A stretch of DNA of 64,000 bases from Verrucomicrobiota bacterium (GCA_012517205.1 JAAYVL010000022.1:21384-85383), one strand, 5' to 3'. Positions 28,591 to 41,479 are shown, numbered from the stretch's first letter. A program made the numbers and translations. Notes: a model not told the origin generated them from the sequence alone.

Positions 28591-30781
28591 GGCGGCGATT
28601 TGCCGGGGGACCGCCGGCCCTGGAAACAGGGGGTGCCTTTCCCGACGGTTTCCCCGGCTTCGGCCGCCGCTCCCGGGCCGGCTCCGCCAGTTGAAAATCC
28701 ACCTGGCGCTGGCCGGTGTCCACTTTCGCCACCCGCACCTCCACCGTGTCGCCCAGCTTTAGCCCGCGCCGCGCACCGCGCCGGGGCGGCCGGCCCCGCT
28801 GGGCGTCGGGCGGCCCATCGCCGGCCCCCGCGCCTGCGGCCGGCACCAGCCCGCTTAGCCCCAGCCCCGGCACATCCACCCGGCATCCGAAGCTCCGCAC
28901 CTCGATCACCCGGGCCTCGTAGTGCTCCCGGTGCGCGGATTGAAGCTGCGCCGCCAGAAACGCGAACAGCTTCGCCTCCCGGCTGTCGCGCTCCGCGTCA
29001 TCGGAATTGCGCTCGGTCGCGGAAAGATGCTCCGCCATTTCCGGGAGCGGCCGGGCCGCCACGGGCCGCCCCGGCGGCCCCAACAGCGCCCGGTGAACCA
29101 CCAGGTCCGCGTAGCGCCGGATCGGCGAGGTGAAGTGCGTGTAATCCGGCTTGGCCAAACCGTAATGCCCGAGCGGCTCGACCGCGTAGCGCGCGCGCGG
29201 GAGCGACTTCAGGAACCCGATCTTGAGCGCCGGGCCGATCGGCAGCGTCGCGAGCCGCGCCAGCAGCTTCTGCGCCTCGCGCCGGTTCGACAGCCGGCCG
29301 CAGGGAATATGCTGGCTCCGCACTTCCTGGCGAAACTCCTCGAGCCGCGCCTCCTCCGGCGGCTCGTGGACGCGGTAAATCGCCGGGCCCGGCCGGGCCC
29401 GCAGCCGCCCGGCCGCCGCCTCGTTGGCCAGCAGCATGTATTCTTCGATGAGCTGGTGCGCGCTGTCGCTCGCCTCCCGCTCCAGGCGCAGCACCCGCCC
29501 GTGCGCATCCAGCCGGATCTTGAGCTCCGGGAAATCGAGCTCCAGCGCCCCCGCCTGGAATCGCGCCCGGCGGATTTTCCCGGCCAGCGCATGCGCGTCG
29601 TGCAGCATCTGCTCCAGCGGGTTGCGGGGCGGACGCGCCAGCAGGGCCAGCACCTCGCCGTAATCATACCGGCGCTGCGAGCGGATCACCGCGGAATAAA
29701 ACCGCGTCGCGCGCACCCGCCCGTCCGCCGTGAGCAGAAACTCCGCGCATTGGGTCAGCCGCTCCACCTGGGGCTTGAGCGAACACAACTCCTCGCTCAG
29801 CGCCGCGGGCAGCATCGGCACCACCCGGTCCACCAGGTACGTCGAGTTCCCCCGCCGGGCCGCCTCCTCGTCCAGCGCGCTGCCGGGCCGCACGTAATGC
29901 GACACATCGGCGATATGCACCCACAGCTTCCACTGTCCCGCCCCGGCGCGCTGCAGGCAGATGGCATCATCAAAGTCTTTCGCGTCGGACGGGTCTATGG
30001 TGATGACCGGGTGCGCGCGGCAATCCACCCGCCCGGCCCGGTCCGCCGGCGTCACTTCCCGCCCCAGCGCCTGCGCCTCCGCCAGAACCTTCCGGGGGAA
30101 ATGCAAGGGCAACTGGTACTGGCGGATGACCGAAAGCATGTCCACTCCCGCGGCGTCCGGCGGCCCCAGCACCTCGATGACCTCGCCCGCCGGCCCGGCC
30201 TGGCGCGGCGTCCACTCCCCCAAACGCACGACAACCTTATCGTTGACCCGCGCCGGGCGCCCGGTCTGGCGCGGCGGCGGCACGTGAATCTCGTGGCCGA
30301 TGCGCGGGTCATCCGGAAGCACGTAGAAGGATTGCCGGTTCCGCCGCAGCGTGCCGACTAATTGAGTGCGCGCCCGCTCCAGGACGCGCACGACCCGGCC
30401 GGCCGCCTCTTTTGCGCCCGTTCTCCGCGCCCGCGGCGGAGCGCCCTCCCGCCGCACCAGCACCCGGTCCCCATGCAGGGCCGGCGCCGTTGCCGGGCCG
30501 GGAATGCGAATGACCGGGATCCGGGGATCGTCCGCCTCCAAAAAACCCGTTCCCTGCCGGTTCATCCGAATGCGCCCCGGCACCAGTTCCGCCGCCCGCG
30601 GCAGCGTATAGCGGTTGCCCGGCCGGTTGCGCATGATTTGGCCGTTCCGCTCCATGCGCGCCAGCAGGCGCGCCAGGTCTTCCCGGCGATCGCGGCGGAA
30701 ACCCAGCCGCGCCCGCAATTCGGCGACATTCAGCGGCGCGGAGTTGGCCCGGCCAAGCAGGGATAAAATCTTCTCTTCCAT
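28583..30781 (-). CDS. rnr: Ribonuclease R (RNB family exoribonuclease)
   Basis: VITIDPSDAKDFDDAICLQ, WVHIADVSHYVRPGSALDEEAARRGNSTYLVDRVVPMLP, HFTSPIRRYADLVVHRAL; C-terminal S1-like region. Confidence 0.95.
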   Translation of the reverse strand: MEEKILSLLGRANSAPLNVAELRARLGFRRDRREDLARLLARMERNGQIMRNRPGNRYTLPRAAELVPGRIRMNRQGTGFLEADDPRIPVIRIPGPATAPALHGDRVLVRREGAPPRARRTGAKEAAGRVVRVLERARTQLVGTLRRNRQSFYVLPDDPRIGHEIHVPPPRQTGRPARVNDKVVVRLGEWTPRQAGPAGEVIEVLGPPDAAGVDMLSVIRQYQLPLHFPRKVLAEAQALGREVTPADRAGRVDCRAHPVITIDPSDAKDFDDAICLQRAGAGQWKLWVHIADVSHYVRPGSALDEEAARRGNSTYLVDRVVPMLPAALSEELCSLKPQVERLTQCAEFLLTADGRVRATRFYSAVIRSQRRYDYGEVLALLARPPRNPLEQMLHDAHALAGKIRRARFQAGALELDFPELKIRLDAHGRVLRLEREASDSAHQLIEEYMLLANEAAAGRLRARPGPAIYRVHEPPEEARLEEFRQEVRSQHIPCGRLSNRREAQKLLARLATLPIGPALKIGFLKSLPRARYAVEPLGHYGLAKPDYTHFTSPIRRYADLVVHRALLGPPGRPVAARPLPEMAEHLSATERNSDDAERDSREAKLFAFLAAQLQSAHREHYEARVIEVRSFGCRVDVPGLGLSGLVPAAGAGAGDGPPDAQRGRPPRRGARRGLKLGDTVEVRVAKVDTGQRQVDFQLAEPARERRPKPGKPSGKAPPVSRAGGPPANRRLR

Positions 30782-30862
30782 TTCAGGTGATTAGCCCCAG
30801 GTGAGGTGTCGGCGCGCAAAATGCACGGCGGCAGCCCCGCTGTCCAGCTTAATTGCGGCCGC

Positions 30863-31498
30863 TTAACCGACCCGCTTCGCCGCCGGCGGGTGCCGCCGCG
30901 ACACAAACAGGCTGCCCGCCAGGTAAAACCGCAGCGGCGCGTCCGCCGCCTTTTTCAAGCCCACCCGCACCGTGGTGATCATGGGGCCTCGTTTCCGGCG
31001 AAATTCTGCCACCGCCGGGTTTCGGGCCACAAACAACGCCGCCGCCGCGTCGCACAAATCAACGCCGTCCAGCCCCCGGTCAATAGCCATCGCCTGGCAC
31101 AGCTTGCCGGGGCCGCTGGTCAATTCCCGCGCACTCTCGGCCGACCGGTGCTCACGCATAAAGTCCTCTCCAAAAGCAACTTCCACCGCGCGAATCAGCA
31201 CCGCTTCGGCGACCCCCGCCGGCTGGCAAACCACGTTGGCGCAGAAATAATTGCCGTAAATCAAATACACATACCCATGCCCCGGCGCGCCGAACATTAC
31301 GCGATTCCGCGCCGTCAGCCCTGCGGCGCCATGACAGGCGGGATCCCCCACCAAATACGCCTCCGTCTCGACAATCGCGCCTCCACACGCCCCGTTGGCT
31401 GTGTTGCGAATCAACCAATGCCCCAGCAACGCCGGCGCGACCGTCCGGGCCGACGGCTCATAAAAACTCCGCGGGAGCGCCCGAAAACCATTCTTCAT
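30863..31498 (-). CDS. DNA-3-methyladenine glycosylase (AAG/Mpg family)
   Basis: ALLGHWLIR, AIVETEAYLVGDPACHGAAGLTARNRVMFGAPGHGYVYLIYGNYFCANVV, GPGKLCQAMAID. ATG at 31498. Confidence 0.93.
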   Translation of the reverse strand: MKNGFRALPRSFYEPSARTVAPALLGHWLIRNTANGACGGAIVETEAYLVGDPACHGAAGLTARNRVMFGAPGHGYVYLIYGNYFCANVVCQPAGVAEAVLIRAVEVAFGEDFMREHRSAESARELTSGPGKLCQAMAIDRGLDGVDLCDAAAALFVARNPAVAEFRRKRGPMITTVRVGLKKAADAPLRFYLAGSLFVSRRHPPAAKRVG

Positions 31499-31661
31499 GC
31501 CCCGCCACTCTACGACCAAACCGCTTCCGCAACAACCCAACTCCTCCCGCAATCGCCCAACGAACTCCCCGCTCCCCCAATTCCGTCCCCGGACGCCATA
31601 TCCCCGCGCCCGCCCCTTTCCACGCCCGTTCATCTCCGTTCCGCTCCCCTCCCGATACGCC

Positions 31662-31754
31662 GTGTACAAGGGGTGTACAAGGGATGCTCACCGGAAGTTC
31701 ATAGGATTTTAGCTGGTACACCCGATGGGCATCCCTTGTACACCCCTTGTACAC
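31662..31754 (-). repeat. 93-bp palindromic interspersed element, copy A
   Basis: 26-bp perfect inverted arms GTGTACAAGGGGTGTACAAGGGATGC (31662-31687) / GCATCCCTTGTACACCCCTTGTACAC (31729-31754). Its reverse complement matches 59121-59213 at 84/93 positions with no gaps. Confidence 0.95.
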
Positions 31755-31856
31755 GGGCAGGAGGCAGGTATGGTTTAGCCTGAAAAGACTGGAGTTATGT
31801 GATTGGGGAGGCAAAACGGATGGAAAGACGGTTTGCAGGGCCAGGATTCAGTTCAG

Positions 31857-31873
31857 TGTCCAAAAAATGGACA
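31857..31873 (-). repeat. 17-bp dyad TGTCCA-AAAAA-TGGACA accompanying copy A
   Basis: TGTCCAAAAAATGGACA; perfect 6-bp arms; related to 58997-59013 near copy B. Confidence 0.7.
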
Positions 31874-32080
31874 GTATGGATAAGGGCAGAAAAGAGGAGC
31901 GGGTGATAGGGTAGGGTTGAGCGGCCTTATGGTTTCTGGCGAGGGAGAGGGTATTCGTTCGGCGGATTTCGAGTATGTCGGGGGGATTGGGGTTGTGGAC
32001 GGTTTTCAGCCGTCGGCCGGAGGGTTCCGCTGGCGTCACGAAGATATTGCGTTTTTTCAGGAAGATGTTAAGGTGGGGAT

Positions 32081-32236
32081 ATGGCTGGATATCGCAGGCC
32101 ACTTTCCCGCAGTGAATTGCGGCAAATAAGACGACAGAAGGGGCGCATCATTATTTGGTGCGGGGTGGCGGTGTTTTTAGCTTTGATTTCGGTGGTTGGC
32201 CTGGTTTGCCTGATGTACGAAATGGCCCCGCTTTGA
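32081..32236 (+). CDS. Small single-pass membrane protein candidate (51 aa)
   Basis: My translation: MAGYRRPLSRSELRQIRRQKGRIIIWCGVAVFLALISVVGLVCLMYEMAPL*. Preceded by AAGGTGGGG Shine-Dalgarno-like sequence. Below the ORF-track size cutoff. Confidence 0.45.
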   Translation: MAGYRRPLSRSELRQIRRQKGRIIIWCGVAVFLALISVVGLVCLMYEMAPL

Positions 32237-32307
32237 CCGGCGCGCCCGGCGGGTTCGCGTGCCGTCCTCCCGCATTGATTTGCCACGACCGTGGCTAAAG
32301 TGCTAGT

Positions 32308-35144
<2,837 letters not shown>

Positions 35145-35148
<4 letters not shown>

Positions 35149-36107
35149 ACGCGGCGGCCCCGGAACCGCCGGTCCCGGATGCGTGGATCGGGAAGTTCCT
35201 GCAGCACCTGGCGGCGGATCGCGGGGCCTCGGCGTACACGCAGCGCAATTACCGGCAGGCGCTGGAGGAGTTCTGCCGCTGGCGCCAGGCGGAGCGCCTG
35301 CCGCCGCCCGGGTGGGAGGCGTTGCAGCGGGATGATTTCCGCGCGTATGTGCGCTTCCTGGGGCGGCAGAACCTGAGCCGCGCCGCGGTTCAGCTTCGTT
35401 TCAGCGCCCTGCGGACCTTTTACCGGTTTCTCGTGCGGCGGGGGGCTGTGGCGGCGTCGCCCATCCGGAACCTGGCCCTGCCCAAGGTCGCGAAAAGGCT
35501 GCCCCGGTTTCTCACGCCGGAGCAGATGGCCGATCTGCTGGCCGCCCCGCTCAAGCTCCGGCCGCCCCCCGGGCAAGCCGATTCCGCCCGCGCGGCGGCC
35601 GTCCTCGCGGCCCGGCGCGATGTGGCGGTGCTGGAAACCATATATTCCTGCGGCCTGCGCATCAGCGAGCTGTGCGGGTTGACGGCGCAGGATATTGACT
35701 GGCATGAACGCGTCGTGCGCGTGCGCGGCAAAGGCAAAAAGGAGCGGCTCGTTCCCATCGGCGAACCGGCCCTGGCCGCCATTCGAAACTACTGGGCGCT
35801 GCTGCCCCAGGCGCCGGCCGGTGACGCCCCGGTTTTTCTGGCGGGACCAAAGAAGGCCGCCGCCATCGCGCCGCGGCAACTCCAATTGCGGCTGAAGAAA
35901 CACCTGGCGGCCGCGGGATTGGACCCGCACCTGACGCCCCATAAGCTGCGGCATAGCTATGCCACGCACCTGCTTGACGCGGGCGCGGACCTGCGCAGCG
36001 TTCAGGAACTGCTCGGGCATGCACACCTGGTCACGACCCAGGTCTATACCCACCTGACCACGGAACGGCTCAAGCGCGCCTACGACGCCGCCCACCCGCG
36101 GGCCTGA
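35145..36107 (+). CDS. xerC: XerC/XerD-type tyrosine recombinase
   Basis: SAM-like N-terminus; catalytic R 'YSCGLRISELCGL', 'HKLRHSYATHLLDAGADLRSVQELLGHAHLVTTQVYTHL' (HxxR, H, Y). GTG at 35145 overlaps the topB stop (GTGA). Confidence 0.93.
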
Positions 36108-36181
36108 ACCGGCGGCGCCCCGGCGGGCGGGCCGGGGGCGGGGCGCGCAAAATACTGGCAATTTGCCGGCGGGTCATTAGC

Positions 36182-38674
36182 TTGAGCCGCATGATGTACC
36201 CGAGCCCGATTTGGATCCGGACATGGAGCGTGCTGGCCGCGGGGTTGCTGGTGATTGAAATGTCGGGGCTGGCGCGCGCCGCCCTTTCCGCTCCCGTCAG
36301 CCGCCCCATCCGCGCCGTCCTGCGCGAACCGCTGCCGCCCGAGGAGTTGAGCCTCACGGAAGAGGCCGCCGAGGTGGTGGTGGCCGGCCCCACCTTTACT
36401 TACCGCGTGCAAAAAGCGACCGGGCTGGTCAGCGCCGTCCGGGTGGTGCGCGAGGGGCGGGAGGTCATCGCGTCCAGCGGCCCGGCGGAGCTCCAGTTGG
36501 ATCAATACCGGTTCGCTTCGGAATTCAACACCGGCAAGCTGGTCGTCGAGCGCGCGGGTAAAGACCAGGCGGTCCTGCGGGTGGAGGGGACGCTGCGCGA
36601 CCCGGCTCAACGCGGTCCGGAAGTGGATTACACGCTGCGGCATACGTTCTTCAATGATGGCGTGGTGGTGAGCGCGGTGAAGCTGACGCCGCGCGGGGAA
36701 TTGCGCGTGGAGCGGGAGTTGGTGTACCGGCTTTCCGCGCGGGGCCAGCTCAGCCACTACCTGCACAAGACCCGGGGCGAAAACGGCAGCGACGCGGTGC
36801 GGGGCAGCCTGCCGCCCGCCGGCCAGGCAGTTCGTTTTACGGCGGAGACTTCCTGCCTGCAGGTTTTCAGCCCGGCGGCGGCGCTGGCCATTTTTACCGA
36901 CGGCGGCGCATTGCACCTGAGCCAGCCGAAGCTGGACACGGCGGTGGTGGAAACCGCCGGGCCCGCGGACGGCCCGGGGCGGATTTCCCTGGCGCAGTAC
37001 CTGATACGGATCGCCCCCGGCGACCCGCCCCGCGTGCTGAAAGCGGGCGAGCCGCTCACCTTCCGGGTCGGCCTCAGCGTGGCCCCCAACCGGCGGCCGC
37101 ATCCCCGGATGCACGACCTGCGCATGTTCACCTGGATCGGGGATGAGAAACACCCTTACCCGACGGACGCGGAGATCAGCCGGGTCGCCCAGTTTGGTTT
37201 TACGCTGTTCCAGATGCACCGCGTGGGGACGCCCGGCCTGCCGCGCCCGCCCGCCGACGAGTTCATGCGGGTGCTGGACAAGGTGCATGAGCTGGGCCTG
37301 CTTTTTCTGTGGGAGGAGAACGCGGATTTGATGTATGACAGCGCGCCCGGGGTGCGGGAGTTGAAGGCCAAAGGCCAGTTCGCCCTCTGGCAGGGGTTCA
37401 ATTACGGCGGCCGCTACACCGCGGAGATGGACTCCTACTGCGACCTCATCGCCACCTGCCTGGCTTCCCCGAACGGCCTGGCCGAATACCGCCTGGCCAA
37501 CCTCGCGCGCATGATGGACCGGTACGCCGTGGACGGCATTTACCTGGACGACAACCTGGCTTACGGCAACTGCACGCTGGCGCGCGAGCATGGGCATCCG
37601 CGCGAGGTCTATGATTGCCTGATCGAATTGCATGAGATGAACTGGTGCCGCCGCGAGCTGTTGCGCCGCCGCTGCCCGCATACGGTGCTGGTCAGCCACA
37701 GCACGCGGGCTTTTGTCCTGCCGGTAGTGTGCAATTTCGACGCGCTGATCTATGGCGAAGGCTATTCCTTTGGTTCGCTGACGGATTACTGGAGCTATTT
37801 TGGCTTCGCCCATTGTCTTCCCGCCCAGGGCATGATCTGGCCCGGCGGCCAGGATATCGAGCGCTGCCCGGCGTCGCTGGTTTATAACTACGACCTGCTC
37901 ACCGGCGGGGGCCAATACAGCCAGATTGACTGGCGCCTCTTTCCGCACAAGTTTCCGCATGCCAAAGGCGTCACCCCCCCCGAACCCTTCTACACCCAGG
38001 CCTACAACCTGGCCCAGTATGACTTCGGAATGTACGAGTCCCGGATCTGGCGGTTTGTGGATGCCGCCGACCTGTTCGCGGCCACGGCGCCCCAAACGTT
38101 CGCGACGGTGTATCGCAACCAGACGTGGGGAGACTGGCTGATTCCCGTCGCCAACATGGCGAACCAGGACGTCAAGACCGCCCTGGCTTTTCATTCCCCC
38201 GAGGCGCTGGGATTCGAGCCGCATAAAGACTACGTGCTGTTCAACGTTCATCGGCGGCTCGCGCGGAAGTTGCGGGGCGACGCTCTGAACGCGGCGTTCA
38301 GCGACCTCGCTATTTCCGGGGGGAGCCTGCAGCTCTTTTACCTGCGTGAAGCGCCAGGGCAAGCGCCTTTCCATCTGTGGGGCGGCAAGCGAATCTCGGA
38401 GCGGTGGGATGCCTCGGCCCGCAAGCTCACGGTGAGCCTGGACGGCCCGGCGGGGCGGCAGGATACCGTGTTCCTGGCCGGGGCCAACCACGGTCTGCAA
38501 TTGGTTCTGGCCGGAGGCGCGCCGGCGCGGTTCTTCTTCGACCCGGCCCAGGGGCTGGTTCACGGGCAGGTGACCTTCACTGCCAAACCCCTGACCCTCG
38601 AAGCGCACTATTCCGTCAGCGGCACCAACCGGTTGCCCCACAAGGTGGCGGCGCCCGCAAGCCCGTACTTCTAA
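36182..38674 (+). CDS. Large secreted glycoside-hydrolase-like protein
   Basis: 830 aa; signal peptide; beta-rich N-terminus; central barrel-like motif 'YAVDGIYLDDNLAYGNCTLAREHGHPREVYDCL'; ATG at 36191 is an alternative start. Confidence 0.7.
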   Translation: MSRMMYPSPIWIRTWSVLAAGLLVIEMSGLARAALSAPVSRPIRAVLREPLPPEELSLTEEAAEVVVAGPTFTYRVQKATGLVSAVRVVREGREVIASSGPAELQLDQYRFASEFNTGKLVVERAGKDQAVLRVEGTLRDPAQRGPEVDYTLRHTFFNDGVVVSAVKLTPRGELRVERELVYRLSARGQLSHYLHKTRGENGSDAVRGSLPPAGQAVRFTAETSCLQVFSPAAALAIFTDGGALHLSQPKLDTAVVETAGPADGPGRISLAQYLIRIAPGDPPRVLKAGEPLTFRVGLSVAPNRRPHPRMHDLRMFTWIGDEKHPYPTDAEISRVAQFGFTLFQMHRVGTPGLPRPPADEFMRVLDKVHELGLLFLWEENADLMYDSAPGVRELKAKGQFALWQGFNYGGRYTAEMDSYCDLIATCLASPNGLAEYRLANLARMMDRYAVDGIYLDDNLAYGNCTLAREHGHPREVYDCLIELHEMNWCRRELLRRRCPHTVLVSHSTRAFVLPVVCNFDALIYGEGYSFGSLTDYWSYFGFAHCLPAQGMIWPGGQDIERCPASLVYNYDLLTGGGQYSQIDWRLFPHKFPHAKGVTPPEPFYTQAYNLAQYDFGMYESRIWRFVDAADLFAATAPQTFATVYRNQTWGDWLIPVANMANQDVKTALAFHSPEALGFEPHKDYVLFNVHRRLARKLRGDALNAAFSDLAISGGSLQLFYLREAPGQAPFHLWGGKRISERWDASARKLTVSLDGPAGRQDTVFLAGANHGLQLVLAGGAPARFFFDPAQGLVHGQVTFTAKPLTLEAHYSVSGTNRLPHKVAAPASPYF

Positions 38675-38875
38675 CCGCCGGATTTCAGCTTCCGAAGGAA
38701 CCGGCAACCGCCCGCCGCGCGAAGGCGCGCCGCCTGCAAGCGTCTTTCCTTTTCCCCGCTGACCGCCTGCCTGCGGGCGGCGTGGTACGGGCGAAACCCG
38801 CGGGCGGGAAACGCTTTTGCCCGTTCGCCGGGCGCGGCGGGCTGCCGGGGCGGGTCTTTGATGGGTGCTCGGCGC

Positions 38876-41215
38876 TTACGGAACCGCCAGTTCCAGGATG
38901 CGGGCGGCCCGGGGGGGCAGCTCCATTTCCATTTCGGAGCCGAGCTGGCGCAGGGTGCCAAGCTGCCGACGGCCGGTTTCATCCAGCAGATGGACCCGGG
39001 CGCGGCGCGGCAGGCCGTAGCGGTCGGCGGGGAAGTGGAGAGTGACGCGGGTGGGTTCGTCCGCGATGCTGACAATCGCGATGCCCACCTTGCCGTCCGG
39101 CGCCTGCCAGGCGGCGGCCAGCGCCAGCGGGCTGGTTTTCTGGAATGCCGTCAGGCCTCCCTCCCGCCCGGCGTAGATCGAGAGGCGCGACATGTCCAGG
39201 GTGGCCGTCGGGGCCTGGAGCCGCGGGGGGCGCAGGAAGGTTCCGCGCAGGAGATAATTTTCGGCGCGGTGGCGGAGGCGCGCCAGGCGCAGCACAAAGT
39301 CCAATTCCTCGGCGCGCTCGGTCAACTGGTTCGGGAGGAAATTGGCCAGGGTGGGTTGCTGCCCCCAGACAAAGGCCCGCGCCTGTTCGAGGCAGAATTG
39401 GCGGGCATATTTCCGGTCGAGGAGCTTGAGCGGCTCGGCGGGCGCGGACTCTGCCGGCCACAGGTCGTCGTAGGGCGGCATGGTCAGCGAAGCGTAGTTG
39501 CCATAGGTGATGGCGAAAGGATGGTACACCGCCGGCCAGAACGGAAGGGGATCCCAGCCATCGGGGGCGGCGTAGCGTTCGCGGCTGATTTCCAGGCCGA
39601 GCATCAGATCGAGGTAGGGCAGCCAGCATTCGCCGCAACCCTCCCCCGCCAGCACCACCGGCTCGCGGCGGTCGGCGCAGCGGCGGCGGATGTCCGCCTG
39701 GAGCGCCTGGAACCCTTTCATCCAGTAAACGCCGCCGCCCACGGGGTGTCCGTGCTGGGGGTCGAAACACGCCAGGCTGGTGCAGGCCTGGTCCATGTAG
39801 ATGCCGTTCACGCCCAGTTCCTGGACCGCGCGCTCGGCCAGGCCGGCGTATTTATCCCGCCAGAAGGCGGTGCCCATGCACATCGTCGCGCAGGGTTGGC
39901 GGGTGAAGGTGTTATAGACTTCCGGGTGAATCTGGCCGTCCGGGCCTTTGACGGCGAACCGCGCGGCGGCTTCATTGGTCCAGCTTGGGGTGGTCATGCC
40001 CCAGAGCCGCTGGTTCATATACACCAGGGTGCGGATGTCTTTGGCCTGCGCGCGGGTCAAGGCGTTGGTGAAACTCTCGGCGCCCTCGCGGGGCGGCAGG
40101 TATTCCGGGAAACCGGCGTCGTAGGAGCAGCCATGCCACCAGTGCCAGAAGACGCTGACCGGCAGGCCCAGTTTTTCCCGCAGAACCATCGCCGGTTCGA
40201 GCACGCCCGGCGAGCGGCCGCGGTTCCAGACCCACAGCGCGGTGTTAAGCGCCCAGTCGGACACCCGGCCGCGCGCCAGCCGGCTTTCCCGGGCCCAGGG
40301 CTGGTTGGTTGCCCAGGCGCGGTAGCGCTCGGCGGCTGTGAACCAGTCGCCGGTGAAAGTCCCGAGTTGGACGGCGTAAGGCAGGCGCCAGGCCGGGACC
40401 GCTGCCGGGCGGCGCTCGGGCAGGTGCGCGATTTCGCAGTGCAGGCGGTTTTCGCGGTCGCCGAAGAACGCAAAGTCTTTGTTGAACCCGGCGGTATCGT
40501 TGCAGGCCACATACAGCCCCGGCCCATCCTGTTGGTAAAACGCCAGGCATTGCAGGGACAGATGGCCGGGATAGCTCCATTGGAACCGCCGCCCGTTCCC
40601 CGCCGGGCCGGCAAAGACCTGGCGCGGCTCGGTGGCGAGATACCCCATCCATGCCGGCACGGCCAGCCGCTCGTTGGCTTGGCACGGGATGTTTATGATG
40701 CGCGGAAAGCGGACGTGGGTGAGGCTCAATGCATTCAGACCGCTGACCGCCAGTTCCCAGTGGCTCATGGGTTGCCCGGCGTCCAGCCGCACCACCGCTT
40801 CCACGCGCAGTTCCGGCGCCGCCGGCAGTCCAAACTTTTCCCAGGTCAGGCGCAGCCCGGAGGGCTTGCGGTCAAGCGGTTGGGCGCGAAAGGACTGCGC
40901 GGATGACGCCGTCAGGGTCTGGTTGGCCGGCGCGAGCGTTAATTCCCAGAGCGGCGCTCCGGAGGGCATCGTGCCCGCAAAGTTCTGGCGCGTATGCGCG
41001 TCGGTGAACTCCACCAGGTCCCCGTGCTCGGGGCTGAAAGCGATTATCAGCCGGTCATTGGCGAGCCGGCAGGTGTTGGCATCCGCAGAGGCAAGGGGGG
41101 GGCCTGGCAGCGCAAGCAGCAGCACCAGGGCCGCGCGGCCCGGATGGGTCAGCACCAAAGGGTTCACGAAGTTATGAAGTGTGGGCAGTTTCATCTGGCC
41201 GCAAGGCTGGCTCAA
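38876..41215 (-). CDS. Large secreted glycosidase-like protein (DUF6259-like)
   Basis: 779 aa; signal peptide (AALVLLLALPGPPLASA); 'LGVNGIYMDQACTSLACFDPQHGHPVGGGVYWMKG'; substrate unknown. Confidence 0.75.
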   Translation of the reverse strand: MSQPCGQMKLPTLHNFVNPLVLTHPGRAALVLLLALPGPPLASADANTCRLANDRLIIAFSPEHGDLVEFTDAHTRQNFAGTMPSGAPLWELTLAPANQTLTASSAQSFRAQPLDRKPSGLRLTWEKFGLPAAPELRVEAVVRLDAGQPMSHWELAVSGLNALSLTHVRFPRIINIPCQANERLAVPAWMGYLATEPRQVFAGPAGNGRRFQWSYPGHLSLQCLAFYQQDGPGLYVACNDTAGFNKDFAFFGDRENRLHCEIAHLPERRPAAVPAWRLPYAVQLGTFTGDWFTAAERYRAWATNQPWARESRLARGRVSDWALNTALWVWNRGRSPGVLEPAMVLREKLGLPVSVFWHWWHGCSYDAGFPEYLPPREGAESFTNALTRAQAKDIRTLVYMNQRLWGMTTPSWTNEAAARFAVKGPDGQIHPEVYNTFTRQPCATMCMGTAFWRDKYAGLAERAVQELGVNGIYMDQACTSLACFDPQHGHPVGGGVYWMKGFQALQADIRRRCADRREPVVLAGEGCGECWLPYLDLMLGLEISRERYAAPDGWDPLPFWPAVYHPFAITYGNYASLTMPPYDDLWPAESAPAEPLKLLDRKYARQFCLEQARAFVWGQQPTLANFLPNQLTERAEELDFVLRLARLRHRAENYLLRGTFLRPPRLQAPTATLDMSRLSIYAGREGGLTAFQKTSPLALAAAWQAPDGKVGIAIVSIADEPTRVTLHFPADRYGLPRRARVHLLDETGRRQLGTLRQLGSEMEMELPPRAARILELAVP

Positions 41216-41479
41216 ACGGAAGGCCTGAACAATAAAAAACCGGCGGCGGGCAGTTGGGGCGGGGAAGGTTCTTTCTGGGGCGGCGTGCGCACCGCAGGCT
41301 GCATTGGCGCCGCCGGGAACCGCAGTCGCCGGCCTTTTCCTGCTCGACTTGGGGCGCCACCATCGCTTACGTTGCGCCTTGCCGTGGGCATGCCTGGCGC
41401 ATTATCCGAATGGGGGCGGAAAAGTGGAACGAGATAGCGAAGAGCGTGTCTAACTTTCCCAAGCGCAGGCTTTGCGGGT

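Noticed and set aside
36080-38707. 875-aa minus-strand ORF
   Set aside because: Antisense shadow of the secreted glycosidase-like gene.
38858-40906. 682-aa plus-strand ORF
   Set aside because: Antisense shadow of the 38876-41215 glycosidase-like gene.
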